DNA from: Paraspadella gotoi
Taxonomy: Eukaryota; Chaetognatha
Length of the DNA: 64,000 nucleotides
Reading direction: 5' to 3'
Assembly: GCA_051294375.1 (NCBI GenBank)
Contig: CM119263.1
Span: forward strand, 16,036,532-16,100,531
Both the position numbers and the translations under genes were made by a program. The first letter of the stretch is position 1. Every line of letters begins with the position of its first letter. Below the pieces are notes generated by a model that was not told the DNA's origin, made no database searches, and saw nothing but the letters and a program-made list of their open reading frames with translations. Positions 12,858 to 26,307 of the stretch are shown here, piece after piece.

Positions 12858-15800
12858 CGAGAGAGAGAGAGATGAGAGTAGAGAGAAGATAATGGAAATT
12901 GGATAATAAACAGAAGCAGATCGCTTTTTGATCCATATTAAACCTCACCAGCCTAATCCATCCACTTTAAGTTCTCCTCTCCGACAAAGGTTTAGTTATT
13001 TTTTAATTTATTTATTTATTTCGTTTTTCACACGGCACCGTTCGTCATTAATTATTATCCAGCAGCGGGGACGCGAACGGTCGCCGAGCCAAAGCCGGAG
13101 AGAGAGGAGAGAGATTTCGTGTCAGCGGAAAGATAAAGCGTTCAGCCGAGCTTTCCCAGTTCAAAAGTCAGCCCGGCTTTCTTTTTTTTTTTTTTTTTTA
13201 ACGGAAGAGAAAATCGTATTTTCATGCCGCACAGACTGCAATGGACCGAAATGAATTAGTTCGCTGGAAATAATAACTCGGTTTGTAAACCACAGATTAA
13301 GTTTCAAAGTTGATTGTCGTATGGATATATGAACTATTTTGCAGTTAAGTCAACTCTCTAAAGATGTATAAAAAAAAGAATTGATTATCAGATGATAACT
13401 TTCCCATAACAGATTTGTGGTTTTCGAGTGTGATTTCTATAAATTCACTCGTAATGGCAAAAAAAACGTCTGTTTAAAAAAAAAATAGGGGGTTTTTTTG
13501 TCTTTCTCTTCGGTCGTTGTTGTCGGATCTTTACCGTCGTTCAAAACGTTTAATTCTCGTTCTTGTCAACATTGAACATCATCTTTCCTTACTTTTTTCA
13601 CTTTCCTTCGCTCATCGAGTGTCTCGTCGTCATATCGGCCTTTGAGTCATCCCGCCAAACTGTTGTCTTGCTATTTTTTTTTCTCTCCGCAACCGACACG
13701 TTTCAAAACTCTTTCGTCATCGTTTACGTCGTCTCTGCATCGCTGTCCGTCGGCTGACCGGAAGTCCACCTAAAGCCTCGGCATCACGTGACTGCTCGCG
13801 TCTCTCGCGATTGAGTGACGTCACGATGGGACATCGGCAACTTTCAATAGCGCAGAAACACATTTGTGGTTCAGTTATTTGAAAAAAAAAATAGTTGAAA
13901 TGGGAATCGTAGTTTTAGATGGTGTGATCCTGATGTTAAATCCGGAATCGTACTAAATGAATTAAAACTATATGAATCAGTCGAGTGAGATTTACATTAG
14001 TGAGATGCTACATATATTTCAACTGAGGTTTCTCCAAAACCAAGATAAGATATTTTTACGCAATAAGATGAGCATGATTATATAATTAGAAATCTTAAAG
14101 AATTATCAAATCAACCTTTGCAGACGTAGTTAATATATGTAGTAAATAGTAAGTAAATATTATGATTAATAAACGAAAAAAGTTCGGCTTAACAAAAAAC
14201 CAAAAAAAAGAGGGCGAATGTCAGAGATTTTTTTTTCTCGGAACAATGTGAGACATCTAGATTTGCATTGTAGACAAAAAAGAAAAGTCAATACGACTCT
14301 GGAGTCCGGATTGCGATGATTAATACGAGGCAGAGACCGAGAGGAAATGAAGTCTTCAAAAGAAAAAAAAAAACGATCAAAAACGATTATTGAATGAAAA
14401 CAGAAAACTCTATTCAAATCGGCGATATAAATGTGCGAGAAAAAAAATTGCGTGGCGTCGGATTTGCGTTCTTAGTTGCGTTGATTACGCCCGGATCCTC
14501 TTTCGTTATGTCGTTGTTCGTTAGCGAGGGAGTTACGGCCTTCTCCGTTTTTTTCTCTCTCCGTACTCAGTAACTGTGTTTTATCGAATTTCTGTTTTTG
14601 TAGTCTTCCTCTCTATTCTCTCTCTCTCTATTTCTTTCTATCGTTCCCTTTCCTGTTGTAGAACGGCTCAGAAATCCCGCGACCCACGTGTGAACCAAGA
14701 GGAGGCTTTCGCTCCCCTCGCAGAAACCGGAAGATAATGCAGGCAATTTTCAGATGGATGGAAAAAGAAAGGAATGAATGGATGAAGGAGTATGAATGAA
14801 TGATATATGGATAAGCAAGCATGGAACGGTTGAGCGGTTGCGATGGAAGTATGATTAACCGAATGTAGGATAGATAATTGGATATATGCTTGAATGAGAG
14901 AGATGGATAGACGTTAGGGATTGATTGACTGAATATTATAGAAGGATGATCTGAAATGAGATGAGCCAAGAGGAAGGAAGATCTTTCAAAAAATTTGGCT
15001 CACTTTCCCATTGGAATGAGTGAAAACGTTTAGCAAGACTTCCTCTTTCAGACGAGATTCGTTGGTTGGTCCTGACGTGAAGAAAGACGTTTTTCCCCCT
15101 CAAGCTCTCAGTTTCGTCGCATCGCCCGTTGACCGCGCAGCGAGATAACGACCTCGTTTTTTCGACTACAACGCACGCAAACTTTTTTTATTTTTTGACG
15201 ACGAAGACTCTCACGATGACGACGACGACGACGTCAGACAGACGAACGAAGAACTGACGAGCGAGACTGCAAAAATGAACAATGCAAATTTTTGTTTTGT
15301 TTTTTATTCGAAGCTCCCTTTCTCTCTTGCATTGCCAGGAGACCAAATTTATTGTTAGCTGATTTGTGCCGTAAATTTCGTTGATATCTGGAAAGGAACA
15401 GTGGGAGTAACGAGAGAATAGAAAAAAGAGGAAGAGAAACAAAGCGAGAGACGAGAATGACAAGAGGACAAAATATGAGGGTGCTTTTTGGGCTTGTATA
15501 AGCATATATTCCAGTAACTTCTATTTAAACTGTTAAAAAAAAACACAAAAACAAACAAAAGTGCATATAATCTTAGTAGGACACTTAAGTTCGCTTCACA
15601 AAAACTTTCCAATTGACGTATTGCTCCTTATCGTTTCTTTTTTCTTAATCAGAAAAATAGATTTTCTTATTTTGAATTGAAATTTAACTCGTATTGTTTC
15701 CGTAACAATTCAAAGTAAATCCATGTAAAACAACATCAACAAACGACAACAATCGTAACCAAGAACAAACAACGCTATCGACGCGAATAGATTTTTTGCT

Positions 15801-17138
15801 TTTCGGACTTAAATCTCGTTTTCTGGCGGAAGACGAACTACTGAAGATGTGAGAAGCTGCCGACGTGCCGTGCGCCGGGCGGTGGGGAGGCAAGAAAGTG
15901 GACGCTTCCTGTTTTGAACAGGGAATGTCCCTGTCCAAGCATTTTTTTTTTTTTTTTTTTTTTTGCGCAGCGAGATTTTGAACCAAATGGAAATTGTTAA
16001 AATAAGTTTTCCTAAAATGTACCACAAAAAAATTATCGAGTTAGTCGACTCGTAATGAAATGCGGGAGAAAGATTTTCTCAGCAGGCGGAAAAACGTGAA
16101 TTGTAAACCAAGAAAGTGTAGCCGAGCACGCTAAAAGGTAACCCCATCAAGGAAGCCAGGATTGAGAAAATAGTGGGAAAGAAAAACGTTCCTTAACTTC
16201 CTTACGGACAGAAATCCGTCTCATTACAATTCCACCAATTTCGACAGGATTTAATTTAGTTTAATTTAGCAAACTAAGAACCAACATGAACGACCGCGCT
16301 GAGTAAGATCCACATGTACGTACAAATCGCTATGCATGAGTAAAATGTGAGTAATGCATTCGTTATCAAAATAATTGTACAAAGCTACAAAACTGAATCA
16401 ACAACCCCACTTTCCTTTTTTTCACTTCTCGTCTACACGAACACCCACACCCTACGTCCGATTCCTAATCAGCGGCCACGCTCCACCTGCTTACATGACC
16501 CACTAACTCCCAAATCAAACTAGCTCGTCTCTCTTCGGCCTCCTGAGCCCGAATGGGAACCGTATTGGTTCTCCCTTTTCTCTGGGAGAGGCAATAATTG
16601 CACTAATTAAGGAAGCGAAATAAAGAAGTGGAGAAAGAACGTAATTGAATTGGAGAATCGAAAATTGTAATGATTAATGTATATATAATTTAAATGAATG
16701 AATGATTGCATGATACGAATTAATAATTAAATTATGCTTGGTAAAATAAGATGAGCAAAACACGAAGAAGCAAGTCCAAATCAAGTGGAAGAAATAGATT
16801 TATCTAATTAAGTTTTATATTGTAGAATTTCAGATATTTGAAATGAAACGAATGAGACAGATGAATAAATGCGATGATAGCTGGATGTATATGGATAAGA
16901 GTGAATAAACTTAAAACGGGCTAAACTTCGGGCAGAAAGGGAACGAGAGGTAAAAGCTCGTTCATTAAGCATAAACAAAAAACAAATAACCATTGAAGTT
17001 TTGCGAACGAAGCTTGAATGGGCTGGCTGGGGAAAAGATAAAATTAACGAAGCAATTTGACAGAAAGGAAAAAAAAGGGGAATTTTAGCATTTGATCCTT
17101 TCTCTGTCTGCGAAAGTCCGAATGCCGGTGCCCTCACC

Positions 17139-17493
17139 CAGTCGCGTGTCGAGTCAGAAATGAGCGGGCCCGCTCAAAAATTAGTTGAGGTCTCAAACTG
17201 GATTTTTTTTTTTTTTGCAAGCCCCGGGTCCATCTGAAAAGCCAACTCATCCCACCAGCCTCACAAATTAATTTTAGCCACTTAGCAAGAATGATATTTT
17301 AAAAATCACAACATTATTGTCATAATATCAAACGATTTTTATAGATTTCATTTAATGACACCAAAAAATATTTTAAATTAAAATTTAAAAGCTTTATTTT
17401 CTCTATAAATTTTTTATATTATTTTTTTTAGCCCTTATGAGCTTTTCTCGGGGTCCCCTAAGCAGCCCTCTTGGAGGGGCTCCCTCTACCCCG
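17139..17493 (+). mobile_element. hAT-like MITE, second copy within the duplication
   Basis: This is the same insertion as at 5,870, carried along in the 11-kb duplication: the left target duplication ccctcacc is at 17,131-17,138 and the left terminus is intact. The right end is damaged; the CGCCCCTG terminus and right target duplication are missing or scrambled. Because both copies share the left junction, the insertion predates the duplication or is shared by both haplotypes. Confidence 0.65.
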
Positions 17494-19031
17494 CTCAGAT
17501 TTCTTTCCCCAACCCCTCCCTCCAACCTGGTTTCTCCAATCTTCCAGCGTCAATGAATCTCTGAAAATTCATGGTGGCTTTGCGGTCTTTCCTCTCCACC
17601 ATTTTGTATTTTTCCTTTTCCATATTATTATTTCCCTCTCTTTTTCCCTTCTTAGCTGGGGAATTTGATTTTCGACAACTGGATCTTGAGATGAGATTCA
17701 GACTCTCCACTTTTTTTTCGGAAGGGGAAAGGAAGAAAGAAAAGAGCTATGAAGAAAATGAGGAGCGTTAGGGGTGTTGTTTGCGTCGATGGGTGAGGTG
17801 AAGAAGCGGGAAATTTAAAAAGAGATCATGTGTGAGAGAGGAAGTAGGGGAAAGGGAGCGGGCGTCGGAAGAAAATCAATAAAAAGGAATCGAACGTCGG
17901 GGTGGGGTAGAGACGAACGACAAAGGCGTAAGGTAAGTTCGCGTAAAGGGAGACAGGAAATGGTGGGGTGACCGGAATCTGGGAGATAGATTTCAAATGG
18001 CCCTAATTCAGTTTGGTTACTTTGAAAGGTTTTATTAAATTATGAATAAATAAAGCATTCGGCGAATGGAATTTGTCCGGAATTTATTCGAAACTTAAGC
18101 GGATTTTTTCGATGAGAGAGAATTCTCTTTCAATTTTTTAAAGATTTTTTTTTCCGAAATTCGAAGTAGAGTATCTGAGTCACGAACGAGTCTAAACGCG
18201 CAACGACAACAGATCGATTTTTGGCATTGAACAGTCTCTTCGCCACCCCCCCCCAGGTTTTCCCCCTCCCCCCCCCCCCGCGCTTCATGCCGAGTTTTTT
18301 CTTCGCATAACAAAGGAGCCTCGACCCGATGTGTCGAGGATTTAGGTCAAAGGAGGCGAAGAATGCCGCTCGCGTTGGCGAGGCTTTGAGGTCGAATGCC
18401 GGAAACGAGGTGCGGGGTCGAAGGAGGGCGCGGTGAAAGTTGTGGGGTCGGAAGTGAGGTTCGAAACGGAGACAAGTACGCAACGACCAGGAGAAAAATT
18501 AGTGCGTGGGGATGGAGAAAAATTTTTTTTTAAATCCTTGTTCGACGCCTCGAAGGTTTATGGGTAAAAAAATGGAGGGAAAAAAGCGAAACAAGTGGAA
18601 ATGGCATGGAGGAATGTGAAGTCAAAAGTGATAGTTGTGATCGAGGAATCAGGAGGATCTTACCCTAAGCTCGAGCCTCGTTGAGTAAAAACTGGAAAGC
18701 TTTCGAAAGACTTTTACGTCGTCATCGCGTTCCTGTTGAAATAATATTTTTGTGCTTCCTACGTCAAAGTCGTCCTCTGTCGTTGGTGTCTTCGTCTTCC
18801 GTCGCCGGCTCTCGTCTTCGTCGTCGTCGTATCGTCGTCGTCGGCCAGATGGCGAAATCTTAAGACCCTCGGTAATCATCTGCTTTCGCCTTCGAGATAT
18901 TCACGTCGCGTCGACCGACGAAGCGCCTCAAAAAGTAGAAGTGACGGAGTGTGCGCTCCATTGAGATAATATTTTATTTCTTTGAGAGGATTTAAGGGGG
19001 GCCGTGGTATGAATCAAAAAGCCCCGCCTTT

Positions 19032-19245
19032 GCGGTATATTCACACCGTTCAGCCAATAACTATGACTCGAGGGGGAATGCTCCATCCAAGCGTTGCGTT
19101 CCATCACAGTCCTTGAGATTGTGGGCTTTGGCGAAGGGATACAGTCCTAGGGTAACCGCGCCAATTGGCAGGCGTCAGAGAGTTCGAAGCCCCAAAGTCA
19201 ACATTGAGATGTCCCATCTAAATGGGCATCACCCGCCTTTTGCCA
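19032..19245 (+). repeat. Hairpin-rich dispersed repeat, copy 2
   Basis: The duplicate of the 7,665 copy. Its left stem is closer to the 62.7-kb copy (ggtatattcacaccg), while the other stems carry mismatches. Confidence 0.8.
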
Positions 19246-20235
19246 TTACGCCTTATTTTCTCTTTTTTCTTTAGACCCAAAAAAAAATTAAAGAGTGTGA
19301 AAACATTTTACTCTCTCATGCCCTCTGGCTCTGCCCTCTCTCTTTGCCCTCTCTCGCTTTCCTTGTTTTCCTGCTCTCGCTCATGCACGAGCCTCAAGTG
19401 GCTAAAAATAGTGTCGACTGTTTAGATATTTTTTTTTCAGAAAATAACATTTTCCAACCGGAAGCCACATTTCGAAATGAATTCTTACCAAGAGTTTTTT
19501 TTTTCTATTTCAAAATATTCGCAAGGGCTTCTGTTTTTCTGCGTCTAAAACGTGGAATCGCAACTTGCTCTCATCTTTTTATTTCATTTTGATTATGGAG
19601 AATCATTGGAAGGCAACATTTTTCTGTACCCTTTATAAAGACCGGACGAGCTGGACGTTGTCCTCTGTCTAATAGAGACCGTACACTCTCCGAGACGAGA
19701 CGATCGATCGGCGACCCCATTGTTCGTAATCGCCGCCTATAAAATTTAACGACTTTTCAATTCCATTCTATCGAGCCCATCGCTTCGACGCCACTCAAAT
19801 GGCCCTGCGAAAATTCCGATTTTTTTTCCTCCCGACTTAACGTCGAAGAGGGCGATTACTTCATTCTTTACAGGTCATTCTTCAAGGAATATTATCGATA
19901 AATCTCCATCATCACTCACGGTATTTTTTTTTCTCACTTACATTCTCACTTTATTTTTAAATATTCGGGCGGAGAAAGTTATTGTAGTCATGTTGTCGTG
20001 TATGAACATATGAAAATAAAGTCGCTGCGGCGAAAGACATTAGATGAAACGATCTTGTTTTCTATATGTTCTTTTCTGTTTACCTTATTTCAATTCTCCT
20101 TCCTTTCTTTCCTTCTTTTTTTTTCCTCCTCCCTTCCTGCGGACTCTCAGACAAAATTGAGTTCCGTCACCGTCATCCCTTTAAAACGTCAAAACGTCAT
20201 GTTGTGAACGCCATAATCGTCACTCCGGTAGCGTC

Positions 20236-20288
<53 letters not shown>

Positions 20289-20294
20289 GTCTCT

Positions 20295-20329
<35 letters not shown>

Positions 20330-21889
20330 AAATTTTTTTTTCTCGACAAAAAGTGTCTAAAAGTTAAAACGCAGTGGACAGGACAAGAGAAAATGGTTAT
20401 AAAGGCATAAAAGAGTCAAAAAGTTCTAGAGAGATCTCGAGAGAGGTACATTCTAAAAATCTTGACAAAAAGAATTTGCTTTTTATTAATTAATATGCTT
20501 ACTTAAATAGATAACTATATATGAGCAACAGCGATGACTCAATAATACTTTACTCCATAAATTAATTATAATACTTCTATGTAATCTTCACTTTATTAAA
20601 AAATTTAGACGATTCTTACATCGCATGAAATGACCAGTAGAAAAAACAGGAAAAAATTGTAAGAAGTTGGAAGAATTTGAAAACATTAGAACGAGAACGT
20701 AAAATATAAAAATGTATTTGCCTCTTTGTATTTTCTTGAGCGGAATAAGAGATTGAAAAAAAAAAAGATTTTGCCTTTCTCTAGACCTTACTAATTGCTG
20801 AGTCTCCTCCCTGCTTTTCTTTCTCTCCGTCTTTACTTTCATTCCTCTTCATTCTCTTTTCATTTTTCCTAATTATTTCTTTATAGAATTTTCTTTTGAA
20901 CACTCGTTTTCGAGTTAGGGCGAAAGAGCTAACGTAATTTCAAACGTTTCATGAGCGCACTAATGAATCTCAGAGTTATTTAACTACTCCTGATTCAAAG
21001 TGCTATAAAGAAGCCTTTACCCTCGTCGTCCGTCGTTGTCGCGTCCTCGGTTATATATTTCATAGTAACTCGACACGATTTCTCGCGAGTGAAACCGGAA
21101 AAGCGCGAGATATCGTTCGTCCTTTTTTTATTAAAGACAGCCGCAGCGCCGCGGCGCACTGGATAAAAATTTTTTAAAAATAAATGTTTTAAAAGATTTA
21201 ATTCTCTTTTAAGCAATGCCAATATCACGAATAAAAAAAAAGGAAAATAACGTGATGAGATATTTCCAGGGCATTATTAAATTTTCCTTCGCAGTTATCG
21301 AAGCGAAGGCGCGGGCGAGGCGGCGCCGCCCACGCCTGGGATTGCACGAGCACGATCCGCCGCCGTCGCCGCCCCTCCTCGTCACGCACCTTCGCGCGCC
21401 GGTTTTTCGTGACGAAGTCGCCTCATCGAATTTATCACATGGAGGCAAACATCACTTTCATCAGTCACGTTGAGCTGGAATTTCAATTTCACTTTGAAAA
21501 CCTTTGCTTAGAAACTTGATCCTTCATAAACATTTGCCATTTAAAATATCGCTTTTACAGCCTGGCTTAATTTCTGAGATATTATCATCTACCTCATTCA
21601 AAAAATCCATGCGGGTTGCTTTTTTCTTATTTTACATATTTTAATATTAATTTACGATATTATAAACCGGAATATTAAAAACAAGTTTTCTCGTTTAAAC
21701 ATAATTTGTCAAATATGAAAAAAATAACTTGACGCTGCAATGTTTAATAACAATAATGACAAAACCTTTTCGATGTAGCTCTTCTATGGAGAAAAGCAGA
21801 TTCACTTTTCCATGAAAAAACGATTTCACAACAACAGAAAGTCCAATTACGTTGAGAAATTGAAATAAGAGACGTAAGATATAAAAGAA

Positions 21890-22045
21890 AAGAAATGAAA
21901 GAAAGAAAGAAAGAAAGAAAGAAAGCAGAGAAAGAAAGAAGAAAGAAAGAAAGAAAGAAAAGAAACAAAGAAAAAAAAGAAAGAAAGAAAGAAAGAGAAG
22001 AAAGAAACAAAGAAACAAACAAAACAAAAAAAAAACAAACAAAAA
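21890..22045. repeat. GAAA / CAAA microsatellite (duplicate)
   Basis: The counterpart of 10,505-10,758, lacking the TAAA block and therefore about 100 bp shorter. Confidence 0.93.
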
Positions 22046-22156
22046 ACATTCTTCCTTTTTTTTCTTTTTTTCCTCGGGCGATAAAGAAAAATGATAAAGA
22101 GAGAGAAAAATGGAAAAAATGAAGAATGAAAGCGAAGGCGTAACCATGGCGACCAG

Positions 22157-22338
22157 CTAAAGAGAGAGAAAGTGTGAAAGCGAGGAGAGAAGTTGAGAGG
22201 GAGAAACCGAGAGAGAGAGAGATGAGACGAGAGGAGAGAGAGAGAAGGAGACGAGAGAGAGATGAGAGAGGAGACGAGAACAGAGAAGAGAGAGAGAGGA
22301 GAGAGGAGGAGAGAGAGAGAGAAGAGAGATAGACAGAC
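22157..22338. repeat. GA-rich low-complexity tract
   Basis: Interrupted GA/GAGA purine tract just beyond the end of the second 11-kb copy. Confidence 0.9.
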
Positions 22339-22478
22339 GAGGACGTTTGTATTTTCGCATTGCTTTTTAAATTAAATACCAAATGTATAAACTATATAAA
22401 ATATATTCCCGACGATAAGTATTAATATCAGTTCTTTTCGTCCAGAGAAATTTCTGTACATCATACGAGATGTGTATC

Positions 22479-22503
22479 NNNNNNNNNNNNNNNNNNNNNN
22501 NNN
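22479..22503. other. Assembly gap (25 N)
   Basis: A fixed-length run of 25 N, the usual form of a scaffold join. Confidence 0.99.
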
Positions 22504-23105
22504 CTCATATCGGTAATTTAAATCTTTCCCATCATTTCTTCATATCTATCTTCTTCAAAACTGTTTCCCACCCAGATTTCCCCATTCCCCTCTTTCCCCC
22601 TTAACGCCCAACCCCCCACCCACCTCCACCACCCGCTCCTCTTTAATCCAGATTCTTTTCAATTCTTTCCTTCATCCGGGAGTTTTTTAACAAAAGACTG
22701 AAAATAGCGCGAGAAAGGTCGGACTTGACTTTTAGCGGGGAACTTCTCCAGTTCTCCGGATATTGGAGCCACTTTTTTCCAGACGAAACTATTTCCGGGA
22801 CGAATTACCGTGTTCAGTATTCACTGTTCACGTCGTTAGGCGCAGCTCGGAGAATCCCGAGAGGACAGGAGGTTTGAGAACACACTGTGGAGACGTTTGA
22901 AAGTACCGTGCATTGGTTTTTGGACAAACCGCGGATGCTTCGGAAGATCTCTTTGATGCGCTTTCAGTCTTTGTCTTTGAAACGAAAAACGAAACGCAAC
23001 GAAAGCAGATTATATTTTTTTTTTCTTCAGCACTTAAAATTATCGATAAGAAATATTAAAAAGACAATTCTATGAGGGTTGTACTATGTTCATAGTTATA
23101 TATAT

Positions 23106-23321
23106 NNNNNNNNNNNNNNNNNNNNNNNNNNNNNNNNNNNNNNNNNNNNNNNNNNNNNNNNNNNNNNNNNNNNNNNNNNNNNNNNNNNNNNNNNNNNNNN
23201 NNNNNNNNNNNNNNNNNNNNNNNNNNNNNNNNNNNNNNNNNNNNNNNNNNNNNNNNNNNNNNNNNNNNNNNNNNNNNNNNNNNNNNNNNNNNNNNNNNNN
23301 NNNNNNNNNNNNNNNNNNNNN
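23106..23321. other. Assembly gap (216 N)
   Basis: N run. Open frames crossing it are not meaningful. Confidence 0.99.
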
Positions 23322-23718
23322 CCCCCCCCACAACCCCACGGACGGAGATTAAATCCAATTTATGAGCCGGATCAACTCGATTGGCGGAGACTGGGTGTGA
23401 AAGCTGCGTTGAGGCCTGCGTGCGTGCGTGCGTAAGCTACGCGCAAAATCGGATTTACTTCCAAAAACTTTCTGAGTCGACGGGCCAGTGTGTTTATTAA
23501 AAATAGTGTGTACCGTGTGATGATAGGAATAAGCGTGCAAATAAAAGATCCATGTCTATGACTACGAACTATGACTATGATCCACATTATCACCAAAACA
23601 GATTTTTTTTTTTGAATGTGATAAGACGCCTTATAAAGCCATCATTGCTGAGAGCACTATTCCGTGACACTGCTCCTTGAATCTCTCGTAATGTTCTTTC
23701 CCAACGGCGATCATATTC

Positions 23719-23763
23719 ATGACGTCAAAAGAGTCTCCATGGCAACGACCACGGAGGTCGAAG
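23719..23763 (+). CDS. Candidate first coding exon of the coiled-coil gene
   Basis: An ATG opens a 15-codon frame (MTSKESPWQRPRRSK) that runs straight into a consensus donor, AAG|GTAAGT, in phase 0. The first well-supported downstream exon, at 41,427, also begins in phase 0, so the two can be joined without breaking the frame. A second frame is open across the same donor: from an upstream stop, ATGs at 23,691 and 23,740 lead to a phase-1 donor (…MATTTEVE). It does not fit the 41,427 exon. The link across about 17.7 kb of duplicated DNA is inference only. Confidence 0.35.
23720..23727. promoter_or_regulatory. Palindromic cAMP-response element TGACGTCA
   Basis: A perfect TGACGTCA octamer, six bases upstream of an X-box match. 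It overlaps the candidate start codon of exon 1, so it may be chance or may mark a promoter very close to the start. Confidence 0.4.
23733..23746 (+). promoter_or_regulatory. X-box (RFX-type) motif
   Basis: GTCTCCATGGCAAC matches the RFX consensus GTHNYYATRRNAAC at every position. RFX sites usually lie close to the start of ciliary genes. Here the motif is inside or just before the candidate first exon. Confidence 0.45.
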
Positions 23764-25120
23764 GTAAGTCCCTCTAGCAGGAAATGGCGGGGTCAAAGAG
23801 GAAAGATAACCCCGGAAGGGGCGAGGTCAAATGAAAAAAAATTTCTTCACTATCGACTTTTATTCTTTTTACATCCGAAATCAATTCTCAAACGTGTTCA
23901 AAAAACTGTTCATTCTCATACTCTCATTCTCCTACCTTAGTTTTTCTTCATTAGAAACTACATATGTACATAATAGCCACCTTCAGCTCATTAATATCGA
24001 GATTTTTAAGCTCTTTTTAAAATTTTTTTTTTTATTTTGAGCGGCTCATAATTTTGTATCACCAGTTACTAACGAGTTATCAGTAGCCGTTCGCAGATTT
24101 ACCTTCTTTCCTCCCTTATCTTTCATTTTGTCAAGTTAAAAAAAGAGAGATCGATGAAGCATGGTACAGATTACACTACAGCAGAGATTATATATATTGT
24201 AATATTTATTTACCCTTTAAATTAATTCTGTACATGCGTGGCAAATAGGTGGCCTTTTCAGCCAGTCTTTTCAGACTTCGCATTGCAGGCTTTTTTGTGG
24301 CATTGTTGTCGCGCGGCCAAATCGCAATTCTATCGAAAGATCATCGATCAAATCAATGACGCATTATTTATGAGGAGAGGAGGAGGAGGAGGAGGAGGAG
24401 GAGAAAGAGAAAAAAAAAGGAAGAGGAAAGACCTATAAAGCTTTTCTCACACGAGACATTCGCATGTACTCTTCCTGTGGACTTTCGCAGGCTCTCCTTT
24501 TTCCATTAGATTTCCATTCTAATGTTTATCTAAATAACTTTGTTTCAGTGTCGCACTGTCTCTATAAATTCTTTGAAAAGGCTCCGTTTTGACCGAGAAT
24601 CCCAGTGTTAAAAAACCTAACGACAAAATGACGTAGGATTTTATGGAGAAAAATTAAGAAATAATTTGGCTTTCGACTTGCGAGAGAACGAAGCTCGGTG
24701 CCGGAAAGAGACTCCGCTATTTTTCCTCTGTTTTTATGTAAAGTCATAAAAGAAGGGATTTTTGAAGGGGATTTTTGTTTGGGCTTTTTTTTTCCCTTTA
24801 TCTCTAGATTCCGTCGCTGCTATTTAAGTTTTTACCTTTTTTTTTGCTTAGGTTTTTTTTTTTTCTTTTTAAAATTCTTTTTTCTTTCCTGAGTCGTTTC
24901 ATCTCTTTCACTCCTTCCATTATTCCCGACTCTTCCTCTCATTCCCAACTGTCGCTTTCCTTTTTCTATCCCTCTGGCTCTCCATTTTCTATTCCTCTGG
25001 CTTTCCTTTCTCTCTTTTTATTGTCGTCAGTCTTCTCTCTCGCTTACATTTTTATAAACTCTATCATCAAACCTCATTTCTCTTTGTTATCTCTTTCTTC
25101 CATTATCTTGTGTTCACACA

Positions 25121-25140
25121 GCTCTCTCTCTATCTCTCTC

Positions 25141-25194
<54 letters not shown>
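25121..25194. repeat. (CT)n microsatellite
   Basis: CTCTAT interruptions and then about 28 CT units. Confidence 0.96.
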
Positions 25195-25196
<2 letters not shown>

Positions 25197-25345
25197 CCTT
25201 CAAAGAAAGACAAAGTCTGTCTCGATCCAGCGAGCGAGTCTCATTAACCCACCGATCGGTTTTCGACCTTCTTTCCCACCGAAATTCCTCCTTAAAGGGT
25301 TAATTTCCGAAACACCTTTTAGCCTCCTTCGGCGCCGTCCTCTTA

Positions 25346-25370
25346 NNNNNNNNNNNNNNNNNNNNNNNNN
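25346..25370. other. Assembly gap (25 N) just outside the palindrome
   Basis: A 25-N scaffold-type gap 18 bases before the outer end of the left palindrome arm. Confidence 0.99.
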
Positions 25371-26223
25371 TGATAACGGAGAGAGATAAGGCTTTTTTTT
25401 TTAGTCGAAAGAACCGCTACTTTTTATCTTTCGACTTGGGGAAAAAAATGTAATTTTCCGCAGCGATCTACTTTTTAAAAGATCTTATAAATAGCAAAAC
25501 TACAACGAAAAACCAGAATCCTTGAAAACTGTTAAAAATCATTTTCGACTTTCTCGGCCGATGCGAGCAGAAAACTTTCCGTCCAACTTGTCATCCTGTC
25601 ATCTAAGGGAACAAAAAATAGAATCTTGGATGGAACTTTTGGCGACGAACAGAACTCATTTCGACGCCACTAGGATTTTCCTTTAGTTTTTCGACGCCAC
25701 GACGTCGCAGAAACCACCGTCCTGAGATCCTAACAGCGGTTTTACGGCTCAAAAAGCGTCGCTGGTAGAATTTTTTAAAATGAAACGGGTTAGGTTGCCC
25801 AATGGGTAGGTGTGATTTACCCACGTTTTTCTGAATTGATATTTTTTTAAAATTTTTTTTAATAAATTTGAAAGAAAAAGGACTACCTAACTCATATTTT
25901 AATTCATTTCATCCATTAACAAGCAACGCCCGAGCCATGGCCCGTCATCGCAAAGACGGCAAAGGTTGTCATCGCGTCTAAAGAGCCTCGTGGCTAAATA
26001 TCCACGGGCGTCTTTTTCAAAAATCATGATTGGCGTCTCTGGCGGAGGCGAGGATCGAAAATGAGTCGTCGCGCAAATCTAAAGGAACCTAATCGATCTT
26101 GTCGCCGATCCCGAAGACTATTTATTTTTTTCCCGCGATTAATATCGATAATGTAGATTGGGCGGAAGAGGAAATTATTTGTCATCGTGATAGAGAATTG
26201 TTTTTCAAGGCGAGCGAGTTATA

Positions 26224-26307
26224 CTTATAGCAGTTGCATCTCGTTATGAGTTATAATGCAATTGCATTAATAGGCATTATAGGCAAGTTGCATCGCGTTA
26301 TAGTTTG
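26224..26307. repeat. Small tandem/palindromic repeat (left-arm copy)
   Basis: Two copies of a unit containing gttgcatc(t/g)cgttat flank the self-complementary word tgcaattgca. The right-arm copy is at 44,144-44,223. Confidence 0.7.

Larger units (their letters stand above)
11160..22146 (+). repeat. Direct duplication, copy 2
   Basis: This repeats 1-10,880 in the same orientation. The first part (about 11,160-16,900) carries many scattered insertions and local garbling relative to copy 1, for example around 13,950-14,100 and 16,740-16,830. The part from 16,900 on is much closer. Such uneven divergence fits stretches of poorly polished consensus. Copy 2 ends near 22,146, after which GA-rich DNA unlike copy 1 follows. 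The 280 bases at 10,880-11,160 are the junction and have no partner in copy 2. Confidence 0.93.

Noticed and set aside
22139-22153. gtaaccatggcgac, a one-mismatch X-box
   Set aside because: One conserved A is missing, the first copy lacks it and no gene start is nearby.
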